Shown here piece by piece: positions 1-6,772 of a stretch of DNA of 13,094 bases. How positions within the stretch are numbered: the first letter of the stretch is position 1; each line of letters begins with the position of its first letter. The notes beneath the pieces are model-generated. The model ran no database searches. It worked only from the letters and a program-made list of their open reading frames with translations, and was not told the origin of the DNA. The translations under genes and the position numbers were made by a program. The stretch spans positions 1-13,094 of the forward strand of contig JANYCL010000415.1 of the NCBI GenBank assembly GCA_025360355.1, written 5' to 3'. Origin of the DNA: Sphingobacteriaceae bacterium. GTDB lineage: Bacteria > Bacteroidota > Bacteroidia > B-17B0 > Aurantibacillaceae.

Positions 1-97
1 TCACATCAAAACCTTACTAAATAAATTAGTTTTTACCCACTAAATGTTAATTTATAAGAATACAATAATTATGCAAGTATTGAGGAATTTTATTTCG

Positions 98-105
98 TAT
101 CTTTG
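98..105 (+). promoter_or_regulatory. Bacteroidota -7 promoter element for the first T9SS cargo gene
   Basis: TATCTTTG is a perfect match to the Bacteroidota -7 consensus TAnnTTTG. It lies 25 bases before the ATG at 131 and would give a leader of about 20 bases. A possible -33 TTG lies at 80-82, but the 15-base spacing is shorter than the usual 17-20, so the upstream half is weak. The leader just before the ATG is A-rich with no Shine-Dalgarno motif, as is usual in this phylum. Confidence 0.55.
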
Positions 106-130
106 CCATATAACTTAAAAAAATAAAATC

Positions 131-1465
131 ATGATAAAAAAATTACTTTCGATTGCTTCTTTTTGCGCAATTTTCAGCGTAGTAAATGCACAGAACAGTT
201 TTGTGGCTCAACCTGCAGGTCCTGTAAAAAAACAGGCTGTTATTGAAACACCTAACGCAAACACGAACAATGCTAAATCATCTGTTCTTACAACAGGAGA
301 TACTTTATGGTATTTCTTTAACAAACATTTTTACAGAAACCCCCCAAGTACTGGTTTTTACACATTTATGTCGCCAAACTCTTACACCATTACTAAAATG
401 GGATCTCGTTTTAACAATACTAATCCTAACTTATCAATTACAGGTTTAGAGTGTCTTGCTTCAAGAAATCCTTCTTCTCCAAGTGCAAGTGTTACTGTAC
501 GTATGTATTTATATAATGTGACTGCAGGGTTACCTTCAGGAGCAGCATTAGATTCAGTTTCTGCAGTAGTTTCTTCAACCCTTGGTAACTTTTACGGAGG
601 TAATTTCACAGCACCTAAATTCGTATCTGGTGATTTCGCGGTTCTTTACCAATGTATTCCTACAGTAGTTGGTGATTCAGCTAAAATGTGGATGAACAAT
701 GCTAACACTCCAACTGCAACTGCTACAGCTTCTATGAAATACGGAGAAGGTTATGGTTTGCTTAAATATGGCGCAACATTTATGACTACAACCGGTTTAT
801 TTGGTCCTGGTACTGATTACGAATACCAAGTTTCTGCCCGCGTTGCTTTTTCATCTTCAGCTGGCCAAAACTCTCCTGTTACTACACTTTGTACTAACAC
901 ATCTTATGCGTTTAACAATACATCTAATTTTCCTTTAGCTCACCGTCAGTACAACTTAAATGAGTTCTATCGTGTTTGGAAACCATTCAGTAATACTGTT
1001 ACAATTACTCCTGACTCAGTTTATACTTGGAATTTTGGAGATGCTACAGGTAACTTCTATACTCCAACAAGTAATCCAAACCTTAATCATACCTACACTG
1101 GTGCAGGTACATTTACAGGAACTTTAACAGCAAAGTATCAGAGAATGGCAGATTCAGGAACTCATTTACAAGATGCAACTACTTTTGCTAAAACTGTTTC
1201 TACATGTGCAGGTATTCAATTGTTATCAGGTGTTGAAGCTGTTAATGTATATCCTAACCCTTCAACGGGCTTAGTATATGTTGCTAACTTACCTTCTGAA
1301 AGCACAATTGAAGTAGTTAACATGCTTGGTCAATCAGTTTATAAAGCAACTGCAAATGCAGGTAATTTTACAGCTGATCTAAGCACTTTAAACAACGGAA
1401 GCTATTTCGTTAAAATAAATTCTGTTAACGAAAAAACTAAGATCGTTAAGTTGATCCTTAACTAA
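131..1465 (+). CDS. Secreted PKD-domain protein with T9SS type A C-terminal sorting domain
   Basis: This 444-residue protein is probably exported by Sec and then moved across the outer membrane by the type IX secretion system. Residues 1-20 form a signal peptide (MIKKLLS start, cleavage likely after VNA). Residues from about 45 to 245 are a Ser/Thr/Asn-rich, probably beta-sandwich region I do not recognise. Around residues 280-355 there is a PKD-like fold with the hallmark Y-T-W-N-F-G-D (W300) and a later NHTYTGAGTF strand. Residues 367-444 are a classical type A sorting domain: VYPNPS near 373, a VVNMLGQSVY strand, a DLSTLNNGSYFVKI block, and a KIVKLILN end. The CTD is normally cleaved at the cell surface. 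The gene is monocistronic, with a -7 element upstream and a strong terminator downstream. The actual ligand or substrate cannot be inferred; no catalytic motif is visible. Confidence 0.9.
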   Translation: MIKKLLSIASFCAIFSVVNAQNSFVAQPAGPVKKQAVIETPNANTNNAKSSVLTTGDTLWYFFNKHFYRNPPSTGFYTFMSPNSYTITKMGSRFNNTNPNLSITGLECLASRNPSSPSASVTVRMYLYNVTAGLPSGAALDSVSAVVSSTLGNFYGGNFTAPKFVSGDFAVLYQCIPTVVGDSAKMWMNNANTPTATATASMKYGEGYGLLKYGATFMTTTGLFGPGTDYEYQVSARVAFSSSAGQNSPVTTLCTNTSYAFNNTSNFPLAHRQYNLNEFYRVWKPFSNTVTITPDSVYTWNFGDATGNFYTPTSNPNLNHTYTGAGTFTGTLTAKYQRMADSGTHLQDATTFAKTVSTCAGIQLLSGVEAVNVYPNPSTGLVYVANLPSESTIEVVNMLGQSVYKATANAGNFTADLSTLNNGSYFVKINSVNEKTKIVKLILN

Positions 1466-1487
1466 TATTTTAAGTTTTTTTATAATT

Positions 1488-1531
1488 GAAAATGCCCTTC
1501 CATGTAAAATGGAAGGGCATTTTCTTTTTTT
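1488..1531 (+). terminator. Strong intrinsic terminator after the first T9SS cargo gene
   Basis: A perfect 16-bp inverted repeat (1488-1503 with 1509-1524) encloses a 5-base GTAAA loop and is followed directly by a run of seven T (1525-1531). It lies 23 bases after the stop codon and ends only 12 bases before the bamD ATG, so it should isolate bamD from transcription of the cargo gene. Confidence 0.93.
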
Positions 1532-1543
1532 AGTCAGTCACAA

Positions 1544-2401
1544 ATGCCTACTTTTGCTTTGCATTTGAAAACCACCTTAAAATACAGCTTTGCACTTCTA
1601 ATTCTATCCACCTTATTTTTTTCTTGTGATCGGTACAATAAATTATTAAAAAGTTCCGATTACGACTTAAAACTTAAACGTGCTGATGAGTATTATCAGA
1701 AAGGTAATTACGTTAAAGCTATTCAACTATACACAGAGTTGCTACCCGTTTTTAAAGGCAGCGAAAAAGCAGAAGAGGTATATTATAACTTCACCTATTG
1801 TAATTATTACCAGGGCGATTATTCCTTGTCCCAATACCATTTCAAAAATTTCGCGAGGCAATTCCCAAATAGTAAACATACCGAGGAGTGTTATTTTATG
1901 AATGCTTATTGCTATTATCTGAGTTCACCCCATTATACCCTCGATCAAACCGATACAAAAAGCGCTATAAAAGAGTTGCAGTCTTTTGTTGACGAATACC
2001 CTGAGAGCAGCCGTATCGATACCTGCAATACAATCATGGATAAGCTAAGGTATAAGCTTGAGAATAAGGACTATGACCAATTAAAACAATACTTTAAACT
2101 TGCCGATTATTTTAACGATTATAAGGCTGCTATAAGTGCTTGTCAGAATTTTCTAAAAGAATTTCCCGATTCAAGGTATGTTGATGAAGTTTATTTTATA
2201 ATGATAGACTCCCATTATTTATTAGCTATAAAAAGCGTACCCGGCAAAAAGAAGGAAAGATTGGATAAGGCTATTGAAAGTTACTTAAAATTCGTAGATT
2301 TGTACCCCAAAAGTGAATATTTGGGTAAGGCAGAAGGGGTGTATTCCAGCTGTTTACAGGAAAAAGAAAATATACTTAAAAAGGAAAAAAATGGATTTTA
2401 A
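1544..2401 (+). CDS. bamD: Outer membrane protein assembly lipoprotein BamD
   Basis: BamD is the essential lipoprotein of the BAM complex, held on the periplasmic face of the outer membrane, where it helps BamA fold and insert beta-barrel proteins. The 285-residue length fits the family. The N terminus is a hydrophobic signal ending in LFFSC, so Cys28 is the likely lipidated residue. Tandem TPR-like helices follow: residues 43-76 (RADEYYQKGNYVKAIQLY), 80-113 (NYYQGDYSLSQYHFKNFARQFP), and further repeats with the FLKEFPDSRY and YLKFVDLYPKSEY signatures. Its 3' end overlaps rpoZ by 11 bases, which points to co-transcription. The start is uncertain: 1544 is the only in-frame ATG near the signal peptide, but in-frame TTG codons at 1559 and 1565 would give shorter N termini, the second reading M-K-T-T-L-K-Y. 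The family assignment itself is firm. Confidence 0.92.
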   Translation: MPTFALHLKTTLKYSFALLILSTLFFSCDRYNKLLKSSDYDLKLKRADEYYQKGNYVKAIQLYTELLPVFKGSEKAEEVYYNFTYCNYYQGDYSLSQYHFKNFARQFPNSKHTEECYFMNAYCYYLSSPHYTLDQTDTKSAIKELQSFVDEYPESSRIDTCNTIMDKLRYKLENKDYDQLKQYFKLADYFNDYKAAISACQNFLKEFPDSRYVDEVYFIMIDSHYLLAIKSVPGKKKERLDKAIESYLKFVDLYPKSEYLGKAEGVYSSCLQEKENILKKEKNGF

Positions 2402-2717
2402 AAAAACGAATGCAGAATTAAGCACAGTTACACGTGATATCAGAAGATTTGATAATGTAACAGGCAATATATACGAAGCTGTTTCTATTATGAGCAAAAG
2501 AGCTAATCAAATTAGCACTGAAATGAAAGAAGAATTATCAGCTAAATTGCAAGAGTTTTCGAGTCATTCAGATAATCTTGAAGAAATTTTTGAAAACCGC
2601 GAGCAAATAGAAATTTCTAAATTCTACGAAAAATTACCGAAACCAAGCTTAATCGCAGTTCAGGAATTTTTGGAAGAAAAAATTTACTATCGCAATCCGC
2701 TTAAAACCGTTGAATAA
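2391..2717 (+). CDS. rpoZ: DNA-directed RNA polymerase omega subunit
   Basis: This 108-residue protein matches the Bacteroidota form of the omega subunit (RNA_pol_Rpb6 family), a small accessory subunit that helps fold and keep beta-prime in the RNA polymerase core. The diagnostic stretch is at residues 25-41, GNIYEAVSIMSKRANQI. The C-terminal part (FYEKLPKPSLIAVQEFLEEKIYYR) is also typical of the phylum's version, which differs from proteobacterial omega. I chose ATG 2391 rather than an in-frame upstream start because the protein then begins MDFKKTNAEL, as homologues do, and because an AAGGA sequence sits 6 bases before it (2381-2385). It overlaps the end of bamD by 11 bases in another frame, suggesting coupled translation. 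A terminator follows. Confidence 0.9.
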   Translation: MDFKKTNAELSTVTRDIRRFDNVTGNIYEAVSIMSKRANQISTEMKEELSAKLQEFSSHSDNLEEIFENREQIEISKFYEKLPKPSLIAVQEFLEEKIYYRNPLKTVE

Positions 2718-2739
2718 AAAAACATTAATCATTAATAAT

Positions 2740-2776
2740 AAAGGCAGTTTGCGTTAGCTCACTGCCTTTTGTTTTT
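2740..2776 (+). terminator. Intrinsic terminator after rpoZ
   Basis: A 9-bp perfect stem (AAAGGCAGT at 2740-2748 pairing with ACTGCCTTT at 2761-2769) with a 12-base loop is followed by a T-rich tail (TTTTGTTTTT). It ends the bamD-rpoZ unit 22 bases after the rpoZ stop and separates it from coaBC. Confidence 0.88.
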
Positions 2777-2780
2777 CCTG

Positions 2781-2868
2781 ACCTGTATCGACAAAATAAG
2801 GATTAAAAAATTAAAAATAATCAGTGATCAAAGTGTACATAATATTTCAAATATAGTCTGATACAGGT
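2781..2868 (+). repeat. 9-bp inverted repeat flanking the coaBC leader
   Basis: ACCTGTATC at 2781-2789 is the exact reverse complement of GATACAGGT at 2860-2868, 70 bases apart. The right copy also starts a local dyad, GATAC-AG-GTATC (2860-2871), that touches the coaBC ATG. This could be a regulatory or structural element of the leader, or chance in AT-rich DNA. No clear TAnnTTTG promoter box is visible between the copies. Confidence 0.3.
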
Positions 2869-2871
2869 ATC

Positions 2872-4074
2872 ATGCTTCACAACAAAAAAATATTACTTGG
2901 CATTACCGGCGGAATTGCAGCATACAAATGCGCGCACTTAGTCAGGTTATTTGTAAAAAAAGGAGCGGAAGTGAAAGTGGTGATGACTCCTTCAGCTACA
3001 CAATTTGTAACGCCTGAAACTTTATCTGTTCTGAGTAAAAATCCGGTAGTAAGTGAGTTCTTTGAAAAACCGACTCATGAATGGAACAACCATGTTCATT
3101 TAGCCGAATGGGCCGATCTGTTTTTAATTGCTCCTGCAACAGCTAACACGCTTGCAAAATTTACAACAGGGGTGTGTGATAATATTGTTACAGCCTGTTA
3201 TTTATCTGCACGCTCAAAAGTATTTATTGCTCCTGCAATGGATCTCGATATGTATCAGCATCCAACAACTAAAGCTAATCTCAAAACTTTAGAGGGATTC
3301 GGAAATAAAATCATTCCTGCAGAAAGCGGTGAATTAGCAAGCGGACTAACCGGCGAAGGACGAATGGCGGAACCTGAAAACATAATTTCATACATCGAAA
3401 AATATTTAGCCGGGAGTTCACCTTTCTCACAAAAAAAAGTTTTGATAAACGCCGGACCAACATACGAAGCTATTGATCCCGTTCGTTTTATTGGGAACCG
3501 CAGTTCAGGTAAAACAGGAGTGGCGTTAGCAGATGAATTTTGTGATCAGGGAGCTGAGGTTACTTTAATTTTAGGTCCTTCAGTTTTTAAACCAAAAAAT
3601 TCTTCAGTAAAAATAATTAGTGTGGAGTCGGCTGAAGAAATGTTTAAAGTCTGTACCGAAGTTTTTGAAACATCCGATATTGCCGTTTTATCTGCGGCTG
3701 TTGCTGATTATTCCCCAAAAGAAAAAAGCGCAAGTAAAATAAAAAAATCGGAAGGTGAAATGAATATTGAGCTTACCAAAACAAAAGATATTTTAGCAAG
3801 TTTAGGAAAAGCGAAAAAGAAACAAATTTTAATTGGTTTTGCACTTGAAACAGAAAACGCGATCGAACACGCCAAAGAAAAATTAAAGAACAAAAATCTC
3901 GATCTGATAATCGCAAATACAACCTCCGAAAAGAATCCAGCTTTTGGCAGTGATTTTAACACCATTTGCATTATTGATAAACACAATAATTTGCTTAATT
4001 TTGAGTTTAAGTCTAAGGCAGAAATTGCAAAGGATATTGTAGAAGCCATTAAAAATTACGCGGAAAAAAAATAA
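2872..4074 (+). CDS. coaBC: Bifunctional phosphopantothenoylcysteine decarboxylase / phosphopantothenate-cysteine ligase
   Basis: CoaBC (Dfp) catalyses two cytoplasmic steps of coenzyme A synthesis: ligation of cysteine to 4'-phosphopantothenate (CoaB) and FMN-dependent decarboxylation of the product (CoaC). The 400-residue length is normal. The CoaC domain spans about residues 1-180: GITGGIAAYK (10-19), the catalytic-type His74 in NHVHLAEWADL, and APATANTLAK. The CoaB domain spans about 187-400: INAGPTYEAIDPVRFIGNRSSGKTG (192-216), AAVADY (275-280), Lys289 in KIKK, and GFALETEN (322-329). Two CoaC positions differ from E. coli: PAMD (Asp124) where E. coli has PAMN (Asn125), and LASG (Ser157) where E. 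coli has Cys158. From memory both changes are common in Bacteroidota, so I still expect a functional enzyme. It lies one base upstream of the DUF4835 gene, so the two are probably one transcript. Confidence 0.95.
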   Translation: MLHNKKILLGITGGIAAYKCAHLVRLFVKKGAEVKVVMTPSATQFVTPETLSVLSKNPVVSEFFEKPTHEWNNHVHLAEWADLFLIAPATANTLAKFTTGVCDNIVTACYLSARSKVFIAPAMDLDMYQHPTTKANLKTLEGFGNKIIPAESGELASGLTGEGRMAEPENIISYIEKYLAGSSPFSQKKVLINAGPTYEAIDPVRFIGNRSSGKTGVALADEFCDQGAEVTLILGPSVFKPKNSSVKIISVESAEEMFKVCTEVFETSDIAVLSAAVADYSPKEKSASKIKKSEGEMNIELTKTKDILASLGKAKKKQILIGFALETENAIEHAKEKLKNKNLDLIIANTTSEKNPAFGSDFNTICIIDKHNNLLNFEFKSKAEIAKDIVEAIKNYAEKK

Positions 4075-4075
4075 A

Positions 4076-4978
4076 ATGATCAGACGTATCATTATAATTA
4101 TTGCTTCAGTTTTTTTGACCCAAATTTCATTTGGACAAGAATTAAATTGTCAGGTAAATATTAATACGCAGCAAATTCAGGGTTCAGTACAAAAACAGAT
4201 TTTTGATCAGATGAAAACTGTGGTGATGGAGTTCATGAATAACCGTAAATGGACCAATGATGTTTATGTCGCGCAAGAGCGCATCGATTGTAATATTCTA
4301 ATAACCATTTCACAATCATTAGGCAGCGATGAATTTTTAGCCACTTTACAAATTACAAGTAACAGGCCAACTTATAAAGCAGCCTATCCTACACCACTTT
4401 TTAATTATAATGACGAGAATTTTCAATTCAAATACAATCAATTTACGCAATTGGAGTTTAACGATAATAATTTTCAAAATAACTTAACTTCAGTGTTGGC
4501 ATATTACGCATATGTAGTTTTAGCTTTAGATTATGATAGTTTTTCGCCTTTAGGTGGCACACCATATTGGACAAAAGCACAGGCAGTTGTACAAAACGCG
4601 CAAACAACTTCCGAAAAAGGATGGAAGTCGAACGAAGGAAATAAGAATCGTTATTGGCTCATAGAAAATCAATTACAACCTGTGTTCGCGGGTATCCGTA
4701 ATTGTTTGTATAAATATCACCGCGAGGGCTTAGATATCATGTGGGAGAAGCCAACTGAAGGCAGAGCTAATGTTCTTAAAGCACTTGAGCTTCTGGTTCC
4801 TGTTTATCAAAACCGTCCGGCTTCTTTTAATATGCAAATATTCTTTAACGCCAAACAAACCGAGATCGTTAAGATATTCTCTCAGGGCACTCCCGAAGAA
4901 AAAGGTAAAGCCGTTGAATTGTTAATGAAAGTTGACCCGGCAAACACCAATAAATACCTCATGATCCAGGGTAATTAA
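4076..4978 (+). CDS. DUF4835 family periplasmic protein, PorD-like
   Basis: This 300-residue exported protein has a signal peptide at residues 1-20 (MIRRIIIIIASVF start, cleavage likely at SFG-QE). It matches the Bacteroidota family DUF4835, which some databases label type IX secretion protein PorD. Family-like features are the early QELNCQVNIN segment, the SLGSDEFLATLQI and NRPTYKAAYPTPLFN strands, the FTQLEFNDNNFQNNLTSVLAYYAYVVLALDYDSFSPLGG block and the C-terminal VELLMKVDPANTNKY. No enzymatic motif is visible. It follows coaBC by one base, an arrangement conserved across the phylum, where recN usually comes next; here recN is absent. A T9SS role fits the presence of two T9SS cargo genes in this window, but it rests on the family label and not on a motif I can see. 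Confidence 0.8.
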   Translation: MIRRIIIIIASVFLTQISFGQELNCQVNINTQQIQGSVQKQIFDQMKTVVMEFMNNRKWTNDVYVAQERIDCNILITISQSLGSDEFLATLQITSNRPTYKAAYPTPLFNYNDENFQFKYNQFTQLEFNDNNFQNNLTSVLAYYAYVVLALDYDSFSPLGGTPYWTKAQAVVQNAQTTSEKGWKSNEGNKNRYWLIENQLQPVFAGIRNCLYKYHREGLDIMWEKPTEGRANVLKALELLVPVYQNRPASFNMQIFFNAKQTEIVKIFSQGTPEEKGKAVELLMKVDPANTNKYLMIQGN

Positions 4979-4985
4979 CCCTTTT
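4968..4985 (+). terminator. Weak hairpin overlapping the DUF4835 stop codon
   Basis: AGGGT (4968-4972) pairs with ACCCT (4978-4982) around an AATTA loop, and the T run is only four bases (4982-4985). The stem is 5 bp and includes the TAA stop. It may act as a weak terminator for the coaBC-DUF4835 unit; nothing stronger is visible before the next gene. Confidence 0.3.
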
Positions 4986-5045
4986 CCGCTTTTCACATTC
5001 TTGTGTGCATAAAACTAATAGGTCTGTCCCTAAATCATCAATGCT

Positions 5046-5063
5046 ATTTGTAATATTTGTAAT
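5046..5063 (+). repeat. Tandem 9-base repeat abutting the substrate-binding protein start
   Basis: ATTTGTAAT occurs twice in perfect tandem (5046-5054 and 5055-5063), and the second copy ends at the base before the ATG at 5064. Each copy contains TTTG as in the -7 consensus but with wrong spacing. It occupies the ribosome-binding position and could affect initiation, or be a simple slippage duplication. Confidence 0.6.
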
Positions 5064-6719
5064 ATGCGTAATTACTTAATATTAATTGCAGCTTGGTCGG
5101 TTTTAGCCGGTTCATGCGGCGGTAAACATACCGAAGAAAATTCGAAGACAGTTTTTAATTATAATGAAATGGCAGGCATCACATCACTGGATCCTGCTGC
5201 ATCCAGTAATTTCGAAAATATCCAAGCGGTTAATCAATTGTTTAATGGCTTAGTTCAAACGGATGATAACCTAAATGTTATTCCTTGCATCGCACATACA
5301 TTTAAAATGAGCGAAGATGGATTAGTTTATACTTTTTTACTTCGTACTAATGTTTATTTTCACGACAATGCTGCATTTGAAGGAGGGAAAGGAAGAAAAG
5401 TAATTGCGAAAGATTTTGTTTTCTCATTTAACCGTTTGTATGATAGTCGCGTTAGTAGTGCGATGTCTTTACTTGACAATGTTGACCGCAGTGAAAAAAC
5501 GAGTTATAATGGCTTTGTTGCAGTAAACGATTCGGTTTTTGAAATTCATTTAAAAGAACCTTTCAGTGCTTTTTTAAATATTCTAACCATGAAATATTTT
5601 TCCGTATTGCCGTATGAAGCCGTTGATATGTACAAACAGGATTTTAGAAGAAACCCGGTTGGTACAGGTCCGTTTATGTTTAAGATGTGGGAAGAAGGAA
5701 CTAAATTAATTATGGTAAAGAATGATAATTATTTTGAAAAGGACGAACAAGGCAAGCAACTTCCTTATTTGGATGCTGTCTCTGTTTCGTTTGCAAAAGA
5801 TAAAGAAACCGGATTTATGGAATTACTAAGCGGAAAGTTTGATATGGTGAGTGGTGCCGACGCTTTTAATATAAATGAGGTATTGGATAAACACGGAAAC
5901 TTAAATACAACATACACTAAAAAATTCTATTTACAGAAACAAACTTTTTTGAAAACAGATTACATTGGTATTTTAATTGATGAAAATATTACATCCGTTA
6001 AAAACTCACCTCTTAAAATAAAAGCAGTAAGGCAAGCAATTAATTATGCGTTCGATCGCGAAAAGATGATCAAATTCTTAATGAATAATACAGGAACTCC
6101 CGCAACAGCAGGTTTTATCCCGCCCGGCTTAAAAGCTTATGATCCTGAAAAAGTAAAAGGCTATTCATACAATCCTGATAAAGTGCGCCAATTATTAATG
6201 GAAGCAGGTTTTCCTGATGGAAAAGGAATGCCTGAAATTACTTTGCATACCGTTGATAATTATAAAGAGCAAGTAGAATTTATCCAATCTCAATTGGCCG
6301 AAAATCATATTAAATTAAAGATCAGTGTAGATAAACCTTCTGTGTTACGTCAAGCTGTTGCGGCATGTGAATATACAATGTTTAGAAAATCATGGTTTGC
6401 AGATTATGCAGATGAGGAAGATTTCATGAGCATGTATTACAGTAAAAACTTTTCACCTGCCGGATTTAACTATACACATTACAAAAACACCGACTTTGAT
6501 GTTTTGTTCGAAAAGGCACTGCACGAAAAAAGCGATAGTGTAAAAATTGGTTTATATCAACAAATGGATAATATGTTAATTGATGATGCACCTATTATTC
6601 CATTGTATTACGCGCAGGTTCTTCGATTGGTGAGTCATAATATTAAGGGTTTAACAACAAATCCCATGAATTTACTGAACCTAAAAGCCGTAAAAAAAGA
6701 AGCTCCTGTATCTAATTAA
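5064..6719 (+). CDS. ABC transporter substrate-binding lipoprotein, peptide/opine family (SBP_bac_5)
   Basis: This 551-residue protein belongs to the DppA/OppA-like family 5 of extracytoplasmic solute-binding proteins, which deliver peptides or similar solutes to an ABC permease. The N terminus (MRNYLILIAAWSVLAGSC) is a lipoprotein signal with Cys18 as the lipidation site. Family features in order: SLDPAASSN near residue 40, NQLFNGLVQTDDNLNVIPCIA, SEDGLVYTFLLRTNVYFHDN (the family signature region), AKDFVFSFNRLYD, NPVGTGPFMF near 197, AVRQAINYAFDREKMI, YNPDKVRQLLMEAGFPDG and a C-terminal APIIPLYYAQV. The length is normal and the gene intact. No permease or ATPase gene lies within the window on either side, so it is an orphan here; its transporter may be encoded elsewhere. 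The substrate cannot be read from the sequence. Nothing suggests co-transcription with the phosphatase gene downstream beyond the 53-base gap. Confidence 0.92.
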   Translation: MRNYLILIAAWSVLAGSCGGKHTEENSKTVFNYNEMAGITSLDPAASSNFENIQAVNQLFNGLVQTDDNLNVIPCIAHTFKMSEDGLVYTFLLRTNVYFHDNAAFEGGKGRKVIAKDFVFSFNRLYDSRVSSAMSLLDNVDRSEKTSYNGFVAVNDSVFEIHLKEPFSAFLNILTMKYFSVLPYEAVDMYKQDFRRNPVGTGPFMFKMWEEGTKLIMVKNDNYFEKDEQGKQLPYLDAVSVSFAKDKETGFMELLSGKFDMVSGADAFNINEVLDKHGNLNTTYTKKFYLQKQTFLKTDYIGILIDENITSVKNSPLKIKAVRQAINYAFDREKMIKFLMNNTGTPATAGFIPPGLKAYDPEKVKGYSYNPDKVRQLLMEAGFPDGKGMPEITLHTVDNYKEQVEFIQSQLAENHIKLKISVDKPSVLRQAVAACEYTMFRKSWFADYADEEDFMSMYYSKNFSPAGFNYTHYKNTDFDVLFEKALHEKSDSVKIGLYQQMDNMLIDDAPIIPLYYAQVLRLVSHNIKGLTTNPMNLLNLKAVKKEAPVSN

Positions 6720-6731
6720 GATTAGTTTTTT
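6712..6731 (+). terminator. Weak AT-rich hairpin with T run after the substrate-binding protein gene
   Basis: CTAAT (6712-6716) pairs with ATTAG (6721-6725) around TAAG, followed by six T (6726-6731). The stop codon TAA (6717-6719) lies in the loop. The 5-bp stem has only one G-C pair, so termination, if any, should be inefficient. Confidence 0.27.
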
Positions 6732-6772
6732 GCTTAGCTTTAAAATGTATATATTGCATATAGCAATTTAGC

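Noticed and set aside
1..130. A possible gene end or RNA before the first cargo gene
   Set aside because: No open frame, stem-loop or RNA-like structure is visible beyond the -7 promoter element.
2313..2390. An N-terminal extension of rpoZ beginning within bamD
   Set aside because: The extension is a basic shadow of bamD sequence and is not seen in omega subunits; ATG 2391 gives the expected N terminus.
3708..4092. Minus-strand open frames over the 3' half of coaBC
   Set aside because: They lie opposite a well-conserved gene, contain low-complexity Phe/Ser-rich text, and resemble no protein.
6753..6767. ATTGC-ATATA-GCAAT dyad just before the phosphatase start, as an operator
   Set aside because: The arms are only 5 bp in very AT-rich DNA, which is expected by chance; no promoter box fits around it.
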